Notes: generated from the letters alone by a model not told the origin. Shown: positions 6,998 to 15,376, counted from the stretch's first letter. The stretch: 64,000 nt of DNA from DATFVJ01 sp963820395 (GCA_963820395.1 CAWGAE010000013.1:124001-188000), one strand, 5' to 3'. Numbers and translations: made by a program.

Positions 6998-7492
6998 ATG
7001 AACGATCCATTCGACCCGCATGCTGACGGCAATTTGTATGCCGACGCAGAGGACGTCGGTCTGCTCGACCAAAAGTGGTGGGAAGAGAACTCGCAGAGGA
7101 GAGAAAACGAGAGCCTGTTGGAGCTATGGGACCGATCCGATCCTCACGGGAGCGCGGTAGCCGGGAGCGAGCTGACGACGACCGCCGTCGCGGCCGAGGA
7201 GTTTCCCGGCGTGAAATTGGAGCGCCTGCGTGATCTGCGTGAACGCAACACGATCAGCGAACCGGCCTATAGGAGGGCACGGACGGCCGTACTGAGTCAA
7301 ATGCTATCCGGAGGCAACCCGGATCTGGTCGTGTACGGAGGAGAAACGACGTTACGAATCTTACCCAGGGACCCCTCACTGCGGTGGGGGGTTCTTCTTG
7401 CGCGGGCACCGGCTCCGGCCCGGAGAGGGTCGCGGTGCGCTGCTCGATGCACGCGCCCCGGCTGCGGCAACAGTAGTTCGGGCGGCAGGTGA
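6998..7492 (+). CDS. SHOCT-like short protein
   Basis: 164 residues from ATG 6998, with AAAGGAGG upstream. The first 60 residues are acidic with several Trp (QKWWEENSQRRE). Residues about 75-105 (LERLRDLRERNTISEPAYRR) match the SHOCT pattern, a short C-terminal oligomerisation helix pair. After about residue 125 the sequence becomes Arg/Cys/Gly-rich and runs through a hairpin with a T-rich tail, so the true end may be earlier, or the gene has lost its stop. Function unknown. Confidence 0.6.
   Translation: MNDPFDPHADGNLYADAEDVGLLDQKWWEENSQRRENESLLELWDRSDPHGSAVAGSELTTTAVAAEEFPGVKLERLRDLRERNTISEPAYRRARTAVLSQMLSGGNPDLVVYGGETTLRILPRDPSLRWGVLLARAPAPARRGSRCAARCTRPGCGNSSSGGR
7366..7389 (+). terminator. 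Hairpin with T-rich tail inside 3' part of SHOCT gene
   Basis: ACCCCTCAC and GTGGGGGGT pair around a short loop, followed by TCTTCTT. This has the shape of an intrinsic terminator but lies within the open frame of the preceding gene, which raises doubt about where that gene ends. Confidence 0.4.
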
Positions 7493-7511
7493 ACCCGGTG
7501 CCGCGCGCCTG

Positions 7512-7551
7512 AGCCCCGTTCATCGAGAAGTGGCAGATGGACGGGGCTTTT
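7512..7551 (+). terminator. Intrinsic terminator
   Basis: AGCCCCGT (7512-7519) and ACGGGGCT (7541-7548) form a perfect 8-bp stem with a 21-base loop, followed by TTTT. It lies just after the SHOCT-like gene and before the convergent secreted-protein gene. Confidence 0.6.
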
Positions 7552-7612
7552 GGCGCGCCTAGAGAGGTTACCTAGATCCCGCGCCGCGCGGTAGGAGCTG
7601 GCCGTAGTGGGC

Positions 7613-7897
7613 TCATCGGTGACGCACCCAGCGGAAGTGGTACCCCTTGTATAGGCACTCGTAGCGCACGCTGGTGCGCGAAGTCCCGAAGTGATAGTGC
7701 GCCTTCGCCGCGCAGAACGCACCCGGTGTCACGCACACCCAGCTTTTACCTGACTGGTGAACGTGACAGCTCCGAGCCGACTGCATGCTCAAGCCCTGAG
7801 CCGACTGCGTGCTCGCACCTGCGGTCGGCGCGAACGTCGCGCCTGCGCCGAAGACGGTAACCAGGGCGAGTGACGCAGTGGTAATGCTCTTCCTCAT
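7613..7897 (-). CDS. Small secreted Cys-rich protein
   Basis: 94 residues. ATG 7897 is chosen because it opens a clean signal peptide (MRKSITTASLALVTVFGAGA, then AGAS as likely cleavage site) with GGGGAC upstream; the longer in-frame extension has none. The mature part of about 60 residues has four cysteines (SCHVHQ, WVCVTPGAFCAA, YECLYKG) that could form two disulfides, and many aromatic and basic residues. A small exported peptide of this kind may be an antimicrobial, inhibitor or surface protein. No family recognised. Confidence 0.65.
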   Translation of the reverse strand: MRKSITTASLALVTVFGAGATFAPTAGASTQSAQGLSMQSARSCHVHQSGKSWVCVTPGAFCAAKAHYHFGTSRTSVRYECLYKGYHFRWVRHR

Positions 7898-7905
7898 GAT
7901 GTCCC

Positions 7906-7916
7906 CAACGTTTAAC
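7906..7916 (-). promoter_or_regulatory. Shared 11-base motif before secreted-protein gene
   Basis: On the minus strand GTTAAACGTTG lies nine bases before the ATG of the Cys-rich secreted protein. The same 11 bases occur at 6352-6362 before the lipoprotein gene. A repressor bound here would cover the ribosome site and start codon. Confidence 0.35.
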
Positions 7917-8697
7917 GCGATCTCTTGGTCATTCTCGGAAGCGGGTGCCGATGAGCGTAACAGGATGCCGACCCGGTCGGACGAGAATCGCGGCAAGGGA
8001 TGGTGAGCTACGAGAGACTGCTGCTAGATCATCTCCAGCCGGGAACCCGTCTTCGGCTTGAGGCTACTGTCTGTGACAACGTGATCTCTGGCTGAAAGAC
8101 TGATCTGGATGGGACCCATTCCTCCAGCAGCGACTTAATGGTCGGGTGCCTTCTGTGTGGTAACGAAGGCCGTTCTTGCCAGCCATTACCAGGAAGCCCT
8201 TCAGCAGCGACCATTCTCTGTCCGCCGAAAGCGTCGCTGAGTTGGAGGGGGCCCGGCCTCTACAGGGCGGGTGGGTGACAGTCAGGACAGGCCCCTGAGG
8301 AGCAAGTGTTCCCTGGTCCGGCAGGGGACGTCAAGCACTGCAGTACGTACCTCAGATCTTCCTGGTGGCTCTCAGCACGTCGGGTATGACCCTTATCGCC
8401 CCCGAATAACTCCTGCTACCCGGATCCATCTCTTGGCGTGAACTCTACGTTCGGCAGCGCAGCCACCAGCCATTACCGTGTATGGTTTCCTGGTCCTGTC
8501 CTGCGCGCATCGTCCGGCGCGGATTCTGCAGCAGTCCTGAGTATCCGGCCCGGAGGCGGGTACCTCGTACCAGCACAGATAGCCGCATAACCGGCACCGT
8601 CCCAGCGGTGTTCTAATACTCAGGCGTTATGCGGCGTAGCAAGTGCTGGAGCCCCTGATACACTGGAATTACTACACACGGTGACACCGGGGGAATC
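7917..8697. other. Gap without convincing genes
   Basis: About 780 bases with stop codons in most frames; the few short frames have no ribosome site and odd composition. The region contains several short inverted repeats, the clearest one annotated separately just before the small recombinase gene. It may hold regulatory or recombination sites, or decayed genes; nothing more can be supported. Confidence 0.5.
8582..8645. repeat. Perfect 10-bp inverted repeat before recombinase gene
   Basis: GCCGCATAAC (8582-8591) and GTTATGCGGC (8636-8645) are exact reverse complements separated by 44 bases, ending 52 bases before the start of the small serine recombinase. The distance is like that of att or res subsites next to serine recombinase genes. 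It could equally be an operator for the gene itself. Confidence 0.5.
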
Positions 8698-9411
8698 ATG
8701 GCAGATCTCATCGCTTATCTGAGAGTCAGCACCGGGAAACAGGTTGAGGAAGGCCTCGGGCTCGACGTACAGGAGGCTGTCTGCCGTGCATGGGCAGGGC
8801 TAAACGACCACGTTATCGTCGGCGTCGAGGCCGACGAGGGGATCAGCGGCACCAAAGACCTCGATAACCGTGCAGCCCTCAGCCGTGCGCTAGCAGCAGT
8901 GAAATCGGGCCGGGTAGCAGGGGTCGTGGTGTATCGCCTGGACCGATGGGCTCGTGATCTGATACTCCAGGAGCAATTGCTGGTTGAGATACGCCGTGCC
9001 GGTGGAGAGCTGTTCACCACCTCTGGCGCGGAATCCGACTACCTCACCGACGACCCGAAAGACCCCAGTCGCAAGCTCATACGGCAGGTCCTCGGGGCGG
9101 TCTCAGAGTACGAGCGGTCGATGATCGCACTGCGGCTGGCCGGTGGCAGGGCTGCGAAGCGGAGTAATGGCGGCTACGCAGGCGGGTACGTACCTCTAGG
9201 GACGCGGCTCGTTAACGGAGAATTCGCGGCCGATGAGGTCGAGCTGGAAGCGATCGACCGTATACGTACGCTGCACGACGACGGCCTCAGCCTCCGCCAG
9301 ATCGTCATGGCCCTGGAGGACGAGGGTGTGCCGACGAAGCGAGGCGGTCACTGGTACCCGGCGACGGTAGCGAGGGTACTCAGCACTAAGGAGTTAATCC
9401 CAGCCTATTAG
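8698..9411 (+). CDS. Small serine recombinase
   Basis: 237 residues from ATG 8698, with CGGGGGA upstream. Residues 1-140 are a resolvase catalytic domain: YLRVSTGKQ with nucleophile Ser11, VYRLDRWARD around residue 80, and the E-helix SEYERSMIALRLAGG. About 145-237 is a shortened recombinase DNA-binding part with KRSNGGYAGG and an HTH-like LSLRQIVMALEDEGVPTKRG. It lacks the zinc ribbon and coiled coil of large integrases. This short type acts as resolvase, invertase or excision partner; the large integrase at the right end is the likelier integrase. Confidence 0.88.
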   Translation: MADLIAYLRVSTGKQVEEGLGLDVQEAVCRAWAGLNDHVIVGVEADEGISGTKDLDNRAALSRALAAVKSGRVAGVVVYRLDRWARDLILQEQLLVEIRRAGGELFTTSGAESDYLTDDPKDPSRKLIRQVLGAVSEYERSMIALRLAGGRAAKRSNGGYAGGYVPLGTRLVNGEFAADEVELEAIDRIRTLHDDGLSLRQIVMALEDEGVPTKRGGHWYPATVARVLSTKELIPAY

Positions 9412-9719
9412 ACGATTAACGCTCAGTATGGTGAGACACCTTTAATCGCCAGCAATTAGGGGAATAGACCACTGTCCCTGGTAGCTGGGAGCTGCGACTA
9501 CGAGACACACCAGCTTAGCTGGGGTTTCTGGGTTTCACAGTTGGTAGCTTAGGTTTACTAGGGTTATCGTGTCTGACAGTTGGTCAAGGTTTAGTAGAGT
9601 TCACAGCAAGATAGGCTGACTGCTGTAGCACCATAGTAGTCGTGCCTGGATCATCGGTGCCTGGTCACCACCCCTGCCGCCGAAAATCGATCCCTAGCGT
9701 CCGTCTACGGCGCGGATCT
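9412..9719. other. AT-rich gap with short direct repeats
   Basis: No gene seen. From about 9,527 to 9,607 short motifs repeat: GGGTTT, AGGTTTA and ACAGTTGGT each occur at least twice, with the two ACAGTTGGT copies about 39 bases apart and each followed by AGGTTTA. This looks like an iteron-like or protein-binding region downstream of the recombinase gene. No terminator is clear. Confidence 0.4.
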
Positions 9720-10298
9720 TTAGCGGTAGAACGGGCTGGTTCCTCCCTGCCAGACCTGACTGAGCCTGCCGTTATCGTCGAAGTGGCTGTCTCTCAACAC
9801 AGCGATGCCCAAACGCTCGCTGGGCGCGCGATATTTATCCGGGTCTGCTTTCCTGTCGGCGGCCCGTGCCTCTTCGAGCTGAGACTTCGTCAGCCCTCTT
9901 GTCCCGCCGATCTTTACCGCTGGTACCTCGCTAACCGCAGATGGCGGGCGCGGGGTATCGTCATCCAGACTGACGACGGCCATCGGGTCGTTATCAACAG
10001 CCGTCCACGACGCCGCGACTTTTTCTGGGAACCCACTCAGGGCGACCGACTTGCGGATATTCGTGAGTATCCCGCAGGCGTAGGCGACGTCGCGGCACAA
10101 CAAGATCTGCCGGTGGCTGTACAGACGCCGCTGGTTGAACTTCGAGGCCTCACCCTTGCTATACGTCCAGCGCGGTTCCGGCAAAAAGTTGTGCTTCTTG
10201 TGCCAGTCGGCTATCACTAACGTGCTGCGGTTCAACGCCTTAGCCTCGATCCACCGCGTAAATAGGGTTCTGCCGGGCGCGCCGACGCGAAAGGTGCC
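9720..10298 (-). pseudogene. C-terminal part of gene split by IS1380
   Basis: About 190 codons that continue the gene whose start is at 12,100. Reading begins TFRVGAPGRTLFTRWIEA, then a soluble, charged sequence with WHKKHNFLPEPRWTYSKGEA and an acidic Ala-rich end (EEARAADRKADPDKYRAPSE). Without the insertion the frame joins exactly (CAC GGC ACC). The whole protein would have about 275 residues. Not recognised; it is part of the element's cargo. Confidence 0.6.
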
Positions 10299-10299
10299 C

Positions 10300-11844
10300 T
10301 CTGAACTGGGACGATGGGAGTTGCTAACACTTCCATTCCCCAGATGGAGAGGACACCTCGCAAGTGCGATTGTTGCACGGGCTGGCGAAGATTCACGCAT
10401 CGTTTGATGACCCGAATCTCGTGTCACGGGCGGGCCTGGTCCCGGTGATGGCCCTGGCGCAGCGGGCCGGCCTTGCCGCGCTGGCCGGCGAGCATGTGGC
10501 CATCGCCGGCCGGTGCGGGGTGAATGCGCACCTGAAAGTGCCGTGCCTGGTCGCCGGGATGGTCGCCGGGGCGGACAGCATCGACGACATGGACCTGCTG
10601 CGGCATGGCGCGATGCCGGCGCTGTTTGGCGGGATCCGGGCACCGTCCACGCTGGGGTCGTTCCTGCGCTCGTTCTCCTGGGGGAACGCCCGGCAGGCGG
10701 AGAAGGTGAGCCGGCTGCTGCTGGCGGACCTGGCCCGCCGCACGCCGTTGCTGCCCGGCAAGGACGTGGTGGCGTTCGTGGATATCGACTCGATGCAAAA
10801 ACGTGTCTACGGCCGCAAGAAGCAGGGCGCGGCGTTCGGCCATACCAAGATCCAGGGCAAGAGCCTGCTGGTGCGGGGGCTGAACGCGCTGACCGCCACG
10901 ATCAGCACGCCGCTGGCTGCGCCGGTGATCGCCGCCACCAGGCTCCGCGGCGGCAACGCGGGCTCGGCCCGGGGCGCCGCGTCCTTCGCCACCGAATCGG
11001 TCACTACCGCCCGCGCCACCGGATGCGCCGGGACGCTCGTGGTGCGGGCCGACTCGGCGTTCTACTCCGCGGCGTTCACCGGCGCGGTCCGCCGGGCCGG
11101 GGCGTGCTTTTCGGTCACGGCGAAGATGGACCCGGCCGTCAAGGCGGCGATCGCCGCCATCGGCGAGGATGCCTGGACCCCAATCAGATATCCGCGGGCG
11201 ATCTGGGACGACCAGCTGCGCTGCTGGGTGTCGGACGCCGAGGTGGCCGAGGCGCACTACACCGCCTTCACCTCGAAGAAGGGGCAGGCCATCACCGCCC
11301 GGCTGATCGTCCGCCGGGTCAAAGACCTCAACCGCACGGCCGCCCAGGGCCAGGACGAGATGTTCCCCGTCTGGCGCTACCACGCCGTGTTCACCGACTC
11401 CCCGTTCGCGACCATCCAGGCCGAAGAGCACCACCGCGACCACGCCCAGGTCGAACAGCTGTTCGCCGACTGGACCGACGGGCCCCTCGCGCACCTGCCA
11501 TCAGGCTCGTTTCCCGCGAACGCGACCTGGCTCGCCTGCGCCGCCATCGCGCACAACGTGCTGCGCGCCGCCGGATCCCTGGCCAGCCTCGCCTACGCCA
11601 AGGCCCGCGGCGCCACGTTGCGCCGCGACCTCATCAACGTCGCCGCCCGGACCGCCCGCCACGGCCGCGGCGAGATCACCCTGCACCTGCCCGAAGGCTG
11701 GCACCGCGAGCAGCACTGGATGAGCCTCTTCGAGGCCGCCTGCGGCCCGCCCGCCCACGCGGCCTGACCAGCCCAGACACAGTCACGCATTCCCACGGCC
11801 CCAGCGGCCACCCGGCGAACTGCCAGCCAAGATCCCCGATCAGA
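10300..11844 (+). mobile_element. IS1380-family insertion sequence
   Basis: Element of about 1.55 kb with imperfect inverted ends: TCTGAACTGGGACGATGG at the left and, read from the right, TCTGATCGGGGATCTTGG (13 of 18 alike). It carries one transposase. It interrupts a leftward gene and its GC content is clearly above that of the surrounding element. Beyond a shared CC there is no clear target duplication. Confidence 0.75.
10364..11767 (+). CDS. IS1380-family transposase
   Basis: 467 residues from GTG 10364, full length for this family. Catalytic residues: Asp in VVAFVDIDSMQKRVYGR (near residue 145), Asp in LVVRADSAFYS (near 228) and Glu in HHRDHAQVEQLFADW (near 365). The characteristic GRKKQGAAFGHTKIQGKSL follows the first Asp. 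The frame is uninterrupted, so the copy may be active. Only gene of the IS. Confidence 0.93.
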   Translation: MRLLHGLAKIHASFDDPNLVSRAGLVPVMALAQRAGLAALAGEHVAIAGRCGVNAHLKVPCLVAGMVAGADSIDDMDLLRHGAMPALFGGIRAPSTLGSFLRSFSWGNARQAEKVSRLLLADLARRTPLLPGKDVVAFVDIDSMQKRVYGRKKQGAAFGHTKIQGKSLLVRGLNALTATISTPLAAPVIAATRLRGGNAGSARGAASFATESVTTARATGCAGTLVVRADSAFYSAAFTGAVRRAGACFSVTAKMDPAVKAAIAAIGEDAWTPIRYPRAIWDDQLRCWVSDAEVAEAHYTAFTSKKGQAITARLIVRRVKDLNRTAAQGQDEMFPVWRYHAVFTDSPFATIQAEEHHRDHAQVEQLFADWTDGPLAHLPSGSFPANATWLACAAIAHNVLRAAGSLASLAYAKARGATLRRDLINVAARTARHGRGEITLHLPEGWHREQHWMSLFEAACGPPAHAA

Positions 11845-11846
11845 AA

Positions 11847-12100
11847 CCGTGGACAAGCCGCAGAAAGGTGAGCGGCGAGAAAACCACGTCCCCTGCCATC
11901 CTCAAGATCACGTCCACTGGGCCATTGCCCCGCAACGCGATCATCTGAATTCGGGCGGTGGATTGAGGCTTAGCGAGTACCGCGATCGGGTAGAGGTTGA
12001 CGACCTCGCCACCCCTGAGGCGTGCCGTTATGTACGTCTCCGGGAACGTGAACGGCGGCGCGTACTCAACCATCTCCTGGCGCGGTTTTCTTAACTTCAT
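11847..12100 (-). pseudogene. N-terminal part of gene split by IS1380
   Basis: Starts at ATG 12100 with AAAAGG upstream. 85 codons run MKLRKPRQEMVEYAPPFTF to LTFLRLVHG before the IS adds F and a stop (11,840). The sequence has alternating hydrophobic and charged residues (YITARLRGGEVVNLYPIAVL) like a small beta-rich domain. Its continuation is at 9,720-10,298. The IS5 end lies only 48 bases upstream, so its promoter has probably been changed as well. Confidence 0.6.
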
Positions 12101-12148
12101 ACCGGCGACCTTTTCCTAGACTCTTATAGACTATTCCTAGTATATCGG

Positions 12149-13143
12149 GAGGCTTATTCATAAGCCTCCTGGCTGAATAGCTTCCCATCACCGTTGTCTG
12201 CGGCTACGCGTAAGCGGCTCGCCCGGCGGTCAGAATTCTTGTAATAAGCAAATCTTTAGGTGTCGGTCGTCGCATAACAGAACGGCTCCTGCCATGAATA
12301 CCGCAATGACAAAACACGGATTTCACGGAGGAGCCGTTGCGGTACGAGGTTCTCACCGGACTGCGCTATGAGCAACTGCACCAGCTGTCGCTGCGGATAC
12401 TGGGGCGGGCCGGGGACGTGGTGCGGCCCGGCGGCCGACCGGCCGCCATCGGCCTGTTCCGGTCGGTGGCGATGGTGGTCACGCTGATGCGCAAGAACAT
12501 CACGCAAGAGGTCGCCGGGGCCGTCTTCGGCGTCAGCCAGGCCACCGTCTCCCGGCGCTGGGACCTGCTCCGGCCGCTGATCGGGCAGGTGCTCCACGAC
12601 TGCGTGCCGCACCCCGCCGAGATCGCGGGCCGCCAGGGAACGCTGCTGGTGGACGGCACCGTGTGCCCGGTCTGGGACTGGAGCTCGCTGCCCGGCCTGT
12701 TCTCCGGCAAGGCCGGGTATCCGGGAATGAACATCCAGATCGCTGCCACCATCGCCGGGGATCTCGCCGCCGTCGGCCCGGTCCCCGTGCCCGGCGCCCG
12801 CCACGACGCCCACGCCCTCGAAGCCTCCGGGCTGAAGGAGCTGATCGCCGGGACGCACGCCGCCGCCGACCTCGGCTACACCGGCGTGGACGGCATCGCG
12901 ATCGTCCCGGTCCGCACCCCGCCCGGCGGCCAGCTGCATGACAGCCAGGCGGCATTCAACAAGGACCTCAGCGCCATCCGCGCCGCCGTCGAGCGGGCTG
13001 TCGCGCACCTGAAGACATGGCGGATGCTCAGCGAGGAAGGCGGCCGGTTCCGGCCACCGCCCGGCAAATTCGAGAGCGCCCTGAAAGCCATCACCGGGTT
13101 GTTCTTCTTCACCAATTATTATCAAGGCTTTTGAATAAGGCTC
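12149..13143 (+). mobile_element. IS5-family insertion sequence
   Basis: 995 bp, bounded by 19-base inverted ends GAGGCTTATTCATAAGCCT and, read from the right, GAGCCTTATTCAAAAGCCT (17 of 19 alike), with CGG directly outside each end as a likely 3-bp target duplication. The left end is itself a palindrome (GGAGGCTTA, TTCA, TAAGCCTCC), so it can form a hairpin. It carries one transposase reading rightward. Confidence 0.85.
12337..13134 (+). CDS. IS5-family transposase (DDE_Tnp_4 type)
   Basis: 265 residues from TTG 12337, with GGAGGA seven bases upstream. An N-terminal HTH (NITQEVAGAVFGVSQATVSRRW) precedes the catalytic core: Asp in LLVDGTVCPVWDW (near 110), Asp in AADLGYTGVDG (near 185) and Glu in VERAVAHLKTWRML (near 230). 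The frame stays open to eight bases before the right end. Seems complete and possibly active. Confidence 0.92.
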   Translation: MRYEVLTGLRYEQLHQLSLRILGRAGDVVRPGGRPAAIGLFRSVAMVVTLMRKNITQEVAGAVFGVSQATVSRRWDLLRPLIGQVLHDCVPHPAEIAGRQGTLLVDGTVCPVWDWSSLPGLFSGKAGYPGMNIQIAATIAGDLAAVGPVPVPGARHDAHALEASGLKELIAGTHAAADLGYTGVDGIAIVPVRTPPGGQLHDSQAAFNKDLSAIRAAVERAVAHLKTWRMLSEEGGRFRPPPGKFESALKAITGLFFFTNYYQGF

Positions 13144-13386
13144 CGGCTGTCGGACCAGGTGTGAGATTCACTGCCTGGCGGCTTAGGATTGGTGTTGTCC
13201 CTGCTCAGCAGGGGTCTGGGAGTTAACCCGGCCGTTCCGCCCCTTTGACGTCTCACACCGGGTCCTGCGACGTTAGTTCCGCGTTCTCAGGGGGCAGGTT
13301 TTCGCGCGTACCGGGTGTGACACCGCGTTTAAGCCATCCCGCCGGGAGAGACAGTAGTCAGGTAAGCCATCGTGGAGCTGAACACG

Positions 13387-13539
13387 ATGGACGACGAAAC
13401 CAGACGGCAGGCTAGCCGCGTCGTTAGTGAGGTGCTCAACAACGGACGTATCGCTTTCGCCCGGTTCCTTGCGGGCCTCGGTAAGAGCACGCCTGAGAAG
13501 AAGCAGGGCAAGAAGCAATACTCGGATGTTGTACCATAG
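13387..13539 (+). CDS. Small basic protein of the element
   Basis: 50 residues from ATG 13387, with GGAG nine bases upstream; a GTG 15 bases earlier is a weaker alternative. Reads MDDETRRQASRVVSEVLNNG, then a helix with RIAFARFLAGLG and a Lys-rich tail (KKQGKKQY). A short helical basic protein, possibly nucleic-acid binding. It lies between the IS5 copy and the integrase, convergent with the latter. Three GGTGTGA-like motifs occur in the 240 bases upstream, with inverted and direct copies. Unknown family. Confidence 0.45.
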   Translation: MDDETRRQASRVVSEVLNNGRIAFARFLAGLGKSTPEKKQGKKQYSDVVP

Positions 13540-13604
13540 AAGTGGTGAGGCGCTTCTCATGTGGCCACTAGGGGCGGGATCCCTTTGACTAGGGGTGCCG
13601 CCCT

Positions 13605-15140
13605 TCAGCGTTGCTCAGCCAGTGTGCGTAGGGTGCCAAGCTCTCCCAGCGATACTTCGACCCGTATGCCGTTGCGAACGTCCACCACAGTCCCGTACCC
13701 CCTCCCCGGCGCACTCCACTCACCGCTGGCGATGCGCATCGGATGTTCGAGGTCAGGGTCGTCGGTTCTTTCAACGAGCACCGAAATACCGGCCTCCCGT
13801 AGCCAGGCGTTACGGTTCTCTAGCGCCTCCCAGTGCGCCGAGAACGTGACGCCCGTGCTGGTGTACTCGACGCTCTCCGGGGTGCTCTCCGTTGCCCTCA
13901 GCCGTTCGAGGCGTGCCTCCAGCCTGGTGACCGTACTCGTATAACGCTCAGCGCTCATGCCTGACGTTACGTACCGATCTTCCAGCGAGGACAGCCCCTC
14001 CTCGACCCGCGCGATTTCCGCCGTGTTGTCTTCGGCCGGATGGACGATCTTGGTCCACATCTCTACATCTCCGGCGGCCTGGAGTAGGACATCCTCGACG
14101 AGCTGCTCCAGAAGTTCAGCCCGGACCTTACGTTCTGGGCACTTGCCTTCGCGCGCCCGGCTGCATTGGTAATAGAGGTAGGTCTTACCCCTGGTGACCG
14201 CGCTGCACGCGTACATCGCCGACTCGCACTTACCGCAGACGGCGACCTGGAGCAGCAGGCTCGCATTCCTCCGAGGTCCTTTCTTGCCCGCGTTCGCTTC
14301 CAGTCGCTCCTTAATCTGGAGCCAGGTGTCGCGGCTGATGATCGGCTCGGCCCGCTGGACAGCGATACCATCGGCGTCCCTCAGTGGTTCACCGTCCGCT
14401 ACCATCACGCCCGTTACGGCAGGCGAGGCGAGCACCCGGTGGACCGTTGACACCGTCCACCGGTAGGGGGCCTCAGGCTTGCCGTTCCGGCGTCGCGTGA
14501 CGTTCCGGCTGGTCGGCACACGGTTCGCGTTCAGGTCGTCCACGAGCATGCGCAAGCTCCAGCCAGCGAGGTAACGGGCAGCCATCTCCTCCACGATCGG
14601 GGCGTACACAGGGTCAAGCTCGTATCCCCAGCCTTTGTCGAGTTTGACCGTCGTGTACCCGAACGGGGCCAGGCCCCCCGGATACTGACCGGCTTTTCTC
14701 AGCGCGTGGTTCGCCTGCCGCATACGCTCGCCGATAGTAGCCCGCTCAAACTCGGCGAAGACTGAAATGACCTGGGCGAAGGCAACGCCGGACGGTGTGG
14801 ACAGGTCGAGCGGAGGGTCGATACAAACGAAGACCTTGCCGCGCTCGCGTAGCCAGTCAACAAGACCGGAGAAATCCGACACGGACCGGCTCACACGATC
14901 GAGACGAGCGCAGGCCAGCGCGGTCCACCGGGTGATCTTGTCAGGGTCGCTCAGCCACGGGCCGAGACTCGGGCGGTCGAAGGGTGAGACCGCTCCAGAG
15001 ATATCCAAGTCCTCAGCCACAGCCACGATCTCATGATCGTTTGCGTCCGCGAACGCTGTGATCTTGGCTAGCTGACGAGCCGGACTCTCCGTCTCAGGGT
15101 CCATCACACTCAACCTGATGCAGGCCAGCAGCCTGGCCAT
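13605..15140 (-). CDS. Large serine integrase
   Basis: Site-specific recombinase that most likely integrated this element. 511 residues from ATG 15140, which follows GGAGAGGGGG; a longer frame upstream is not supported. Domains: resolvase catalytic part 1-150 with CIRLSVMD and nucleophile Ser11, recombinase domain about 160-300 with GLAPFGYTTVKLDKGWGYEL, zinc ribbon about 310-350 with CGKCESAMY and CSRAREGKC, then a coiled coil (EEGLSSLEDRYVTSG onward). All parts of a phiC31/TG1-type large serine integrase are present and unbroken. It sits at the right end, facing inward, next to a candidate att site. Confidence 0.93.
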   Translation of the reverse strand: MARLLACIRLSVMDPETESPARQLAKITAFADANDHEIVAVAEDLDISGAVSPFDRPSLGPWLSDPDKITRWTALACARLDRVSRSVSDFSGLVDWLRERGKVFVCIDPPLDLSTPSGVAFAQVISVFAEFERATIGERMRQANHALRKAGQYPGGLAPFGYTTVKLDKGWGYELDPVYAPIVEEMAARYLAGWSLRMLVDDLNANRVPTSRNVTRRRNGKPEAPYRWTVSTVHRVLASPAVTGVMVADGEPLRDADGIAVQRAEPIISRDTWLQIKERLEANAGKKGPRRNASLLLQVAVCGKCESAMYACSAVTRGKTYLYYQCSRAREGKCPERKVRAELLEQLVEDVLLQAAGDVEMWTKIVHPAEDNTAEIARVEEGLSSLEDRYVTSGMSAERYTSTVTRLEARLERLRATESTPESVEYTSTGVTFSAHWEALENRNAWLREAGISVLVERTDDPDLEHPMRIASGEWSAPGRGYGTVVDVRNGIRVEVSLGELGTLRTLAEQR

Positions 15141-15206
15141 CGGCACCACCCCCCTCTCCTGGAGGGTACCTGAGCAGCACAGACCGCTGGTGTATCTGCA
15201 TCCCAC

Positions 15207-15264
15207 GAGGCCTCGGTGGCTCTGGCCACAAACACCACGTGCGAAAACAGTTGGCCGAGGCCTC
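15207..15264. other. Candidate attachment site (attL/attR)
   Basis: GAGGCCTCGG (15207-15216) and CCGAGGCCTC (15255-15264) are perfect inverted repeats about a centre near 15,235, spanning 58 bases. This lies 67 bases upstream of the integrase start and before the first chromosomal gene, where a serine integrase hybrid site is expected. No second copy of the centre was found inside the window, so the other end of the element is probably to the left of it. Confidence 0.45.
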
Positions 15265-15376
15265 CCAGCTGCGCGCCGAGCTCAACGGCCCTGACAGTTA
15301 TGTGCAAGCGGCACGCCCACCGCAGCGGCCGGTTCCCTCCCTCGCCAGGGGCTCGCATCTACAGAGGGGCTTGCAT

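Noticed and set aside
8029..8214. 61-codon minus-strand frame in the gap before the small recombinase
   Set aside because: No ribosome site, no neighbour coupling and unlikely composition.
9642..10220. 192-codon plus-strand frame over the split gene
   Set aside because: Composition unlike a protein and no ribosome site; the minus frame joins in register with the other half across the IS.
10424..11494. 356-codon frame antisense to the IS1380 transposase
   Set aside because: Shadow of a high-GC gene; composition is Arg/Gly/Pro/His without motifs, whereas the plus frame has the full DDE set.
12256..13125. 289-codon frame antisense to the IS5 transposase
   Set aside because: Shadow; runs across the IS and its flank, no start signal.
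13273..13560. 95-codon frame on the minus strand between IS5 and integrase
   Set aside because: The plus strand has a better small gene with ribosome site; the minus frame has no upstream site and covers the promoter region.
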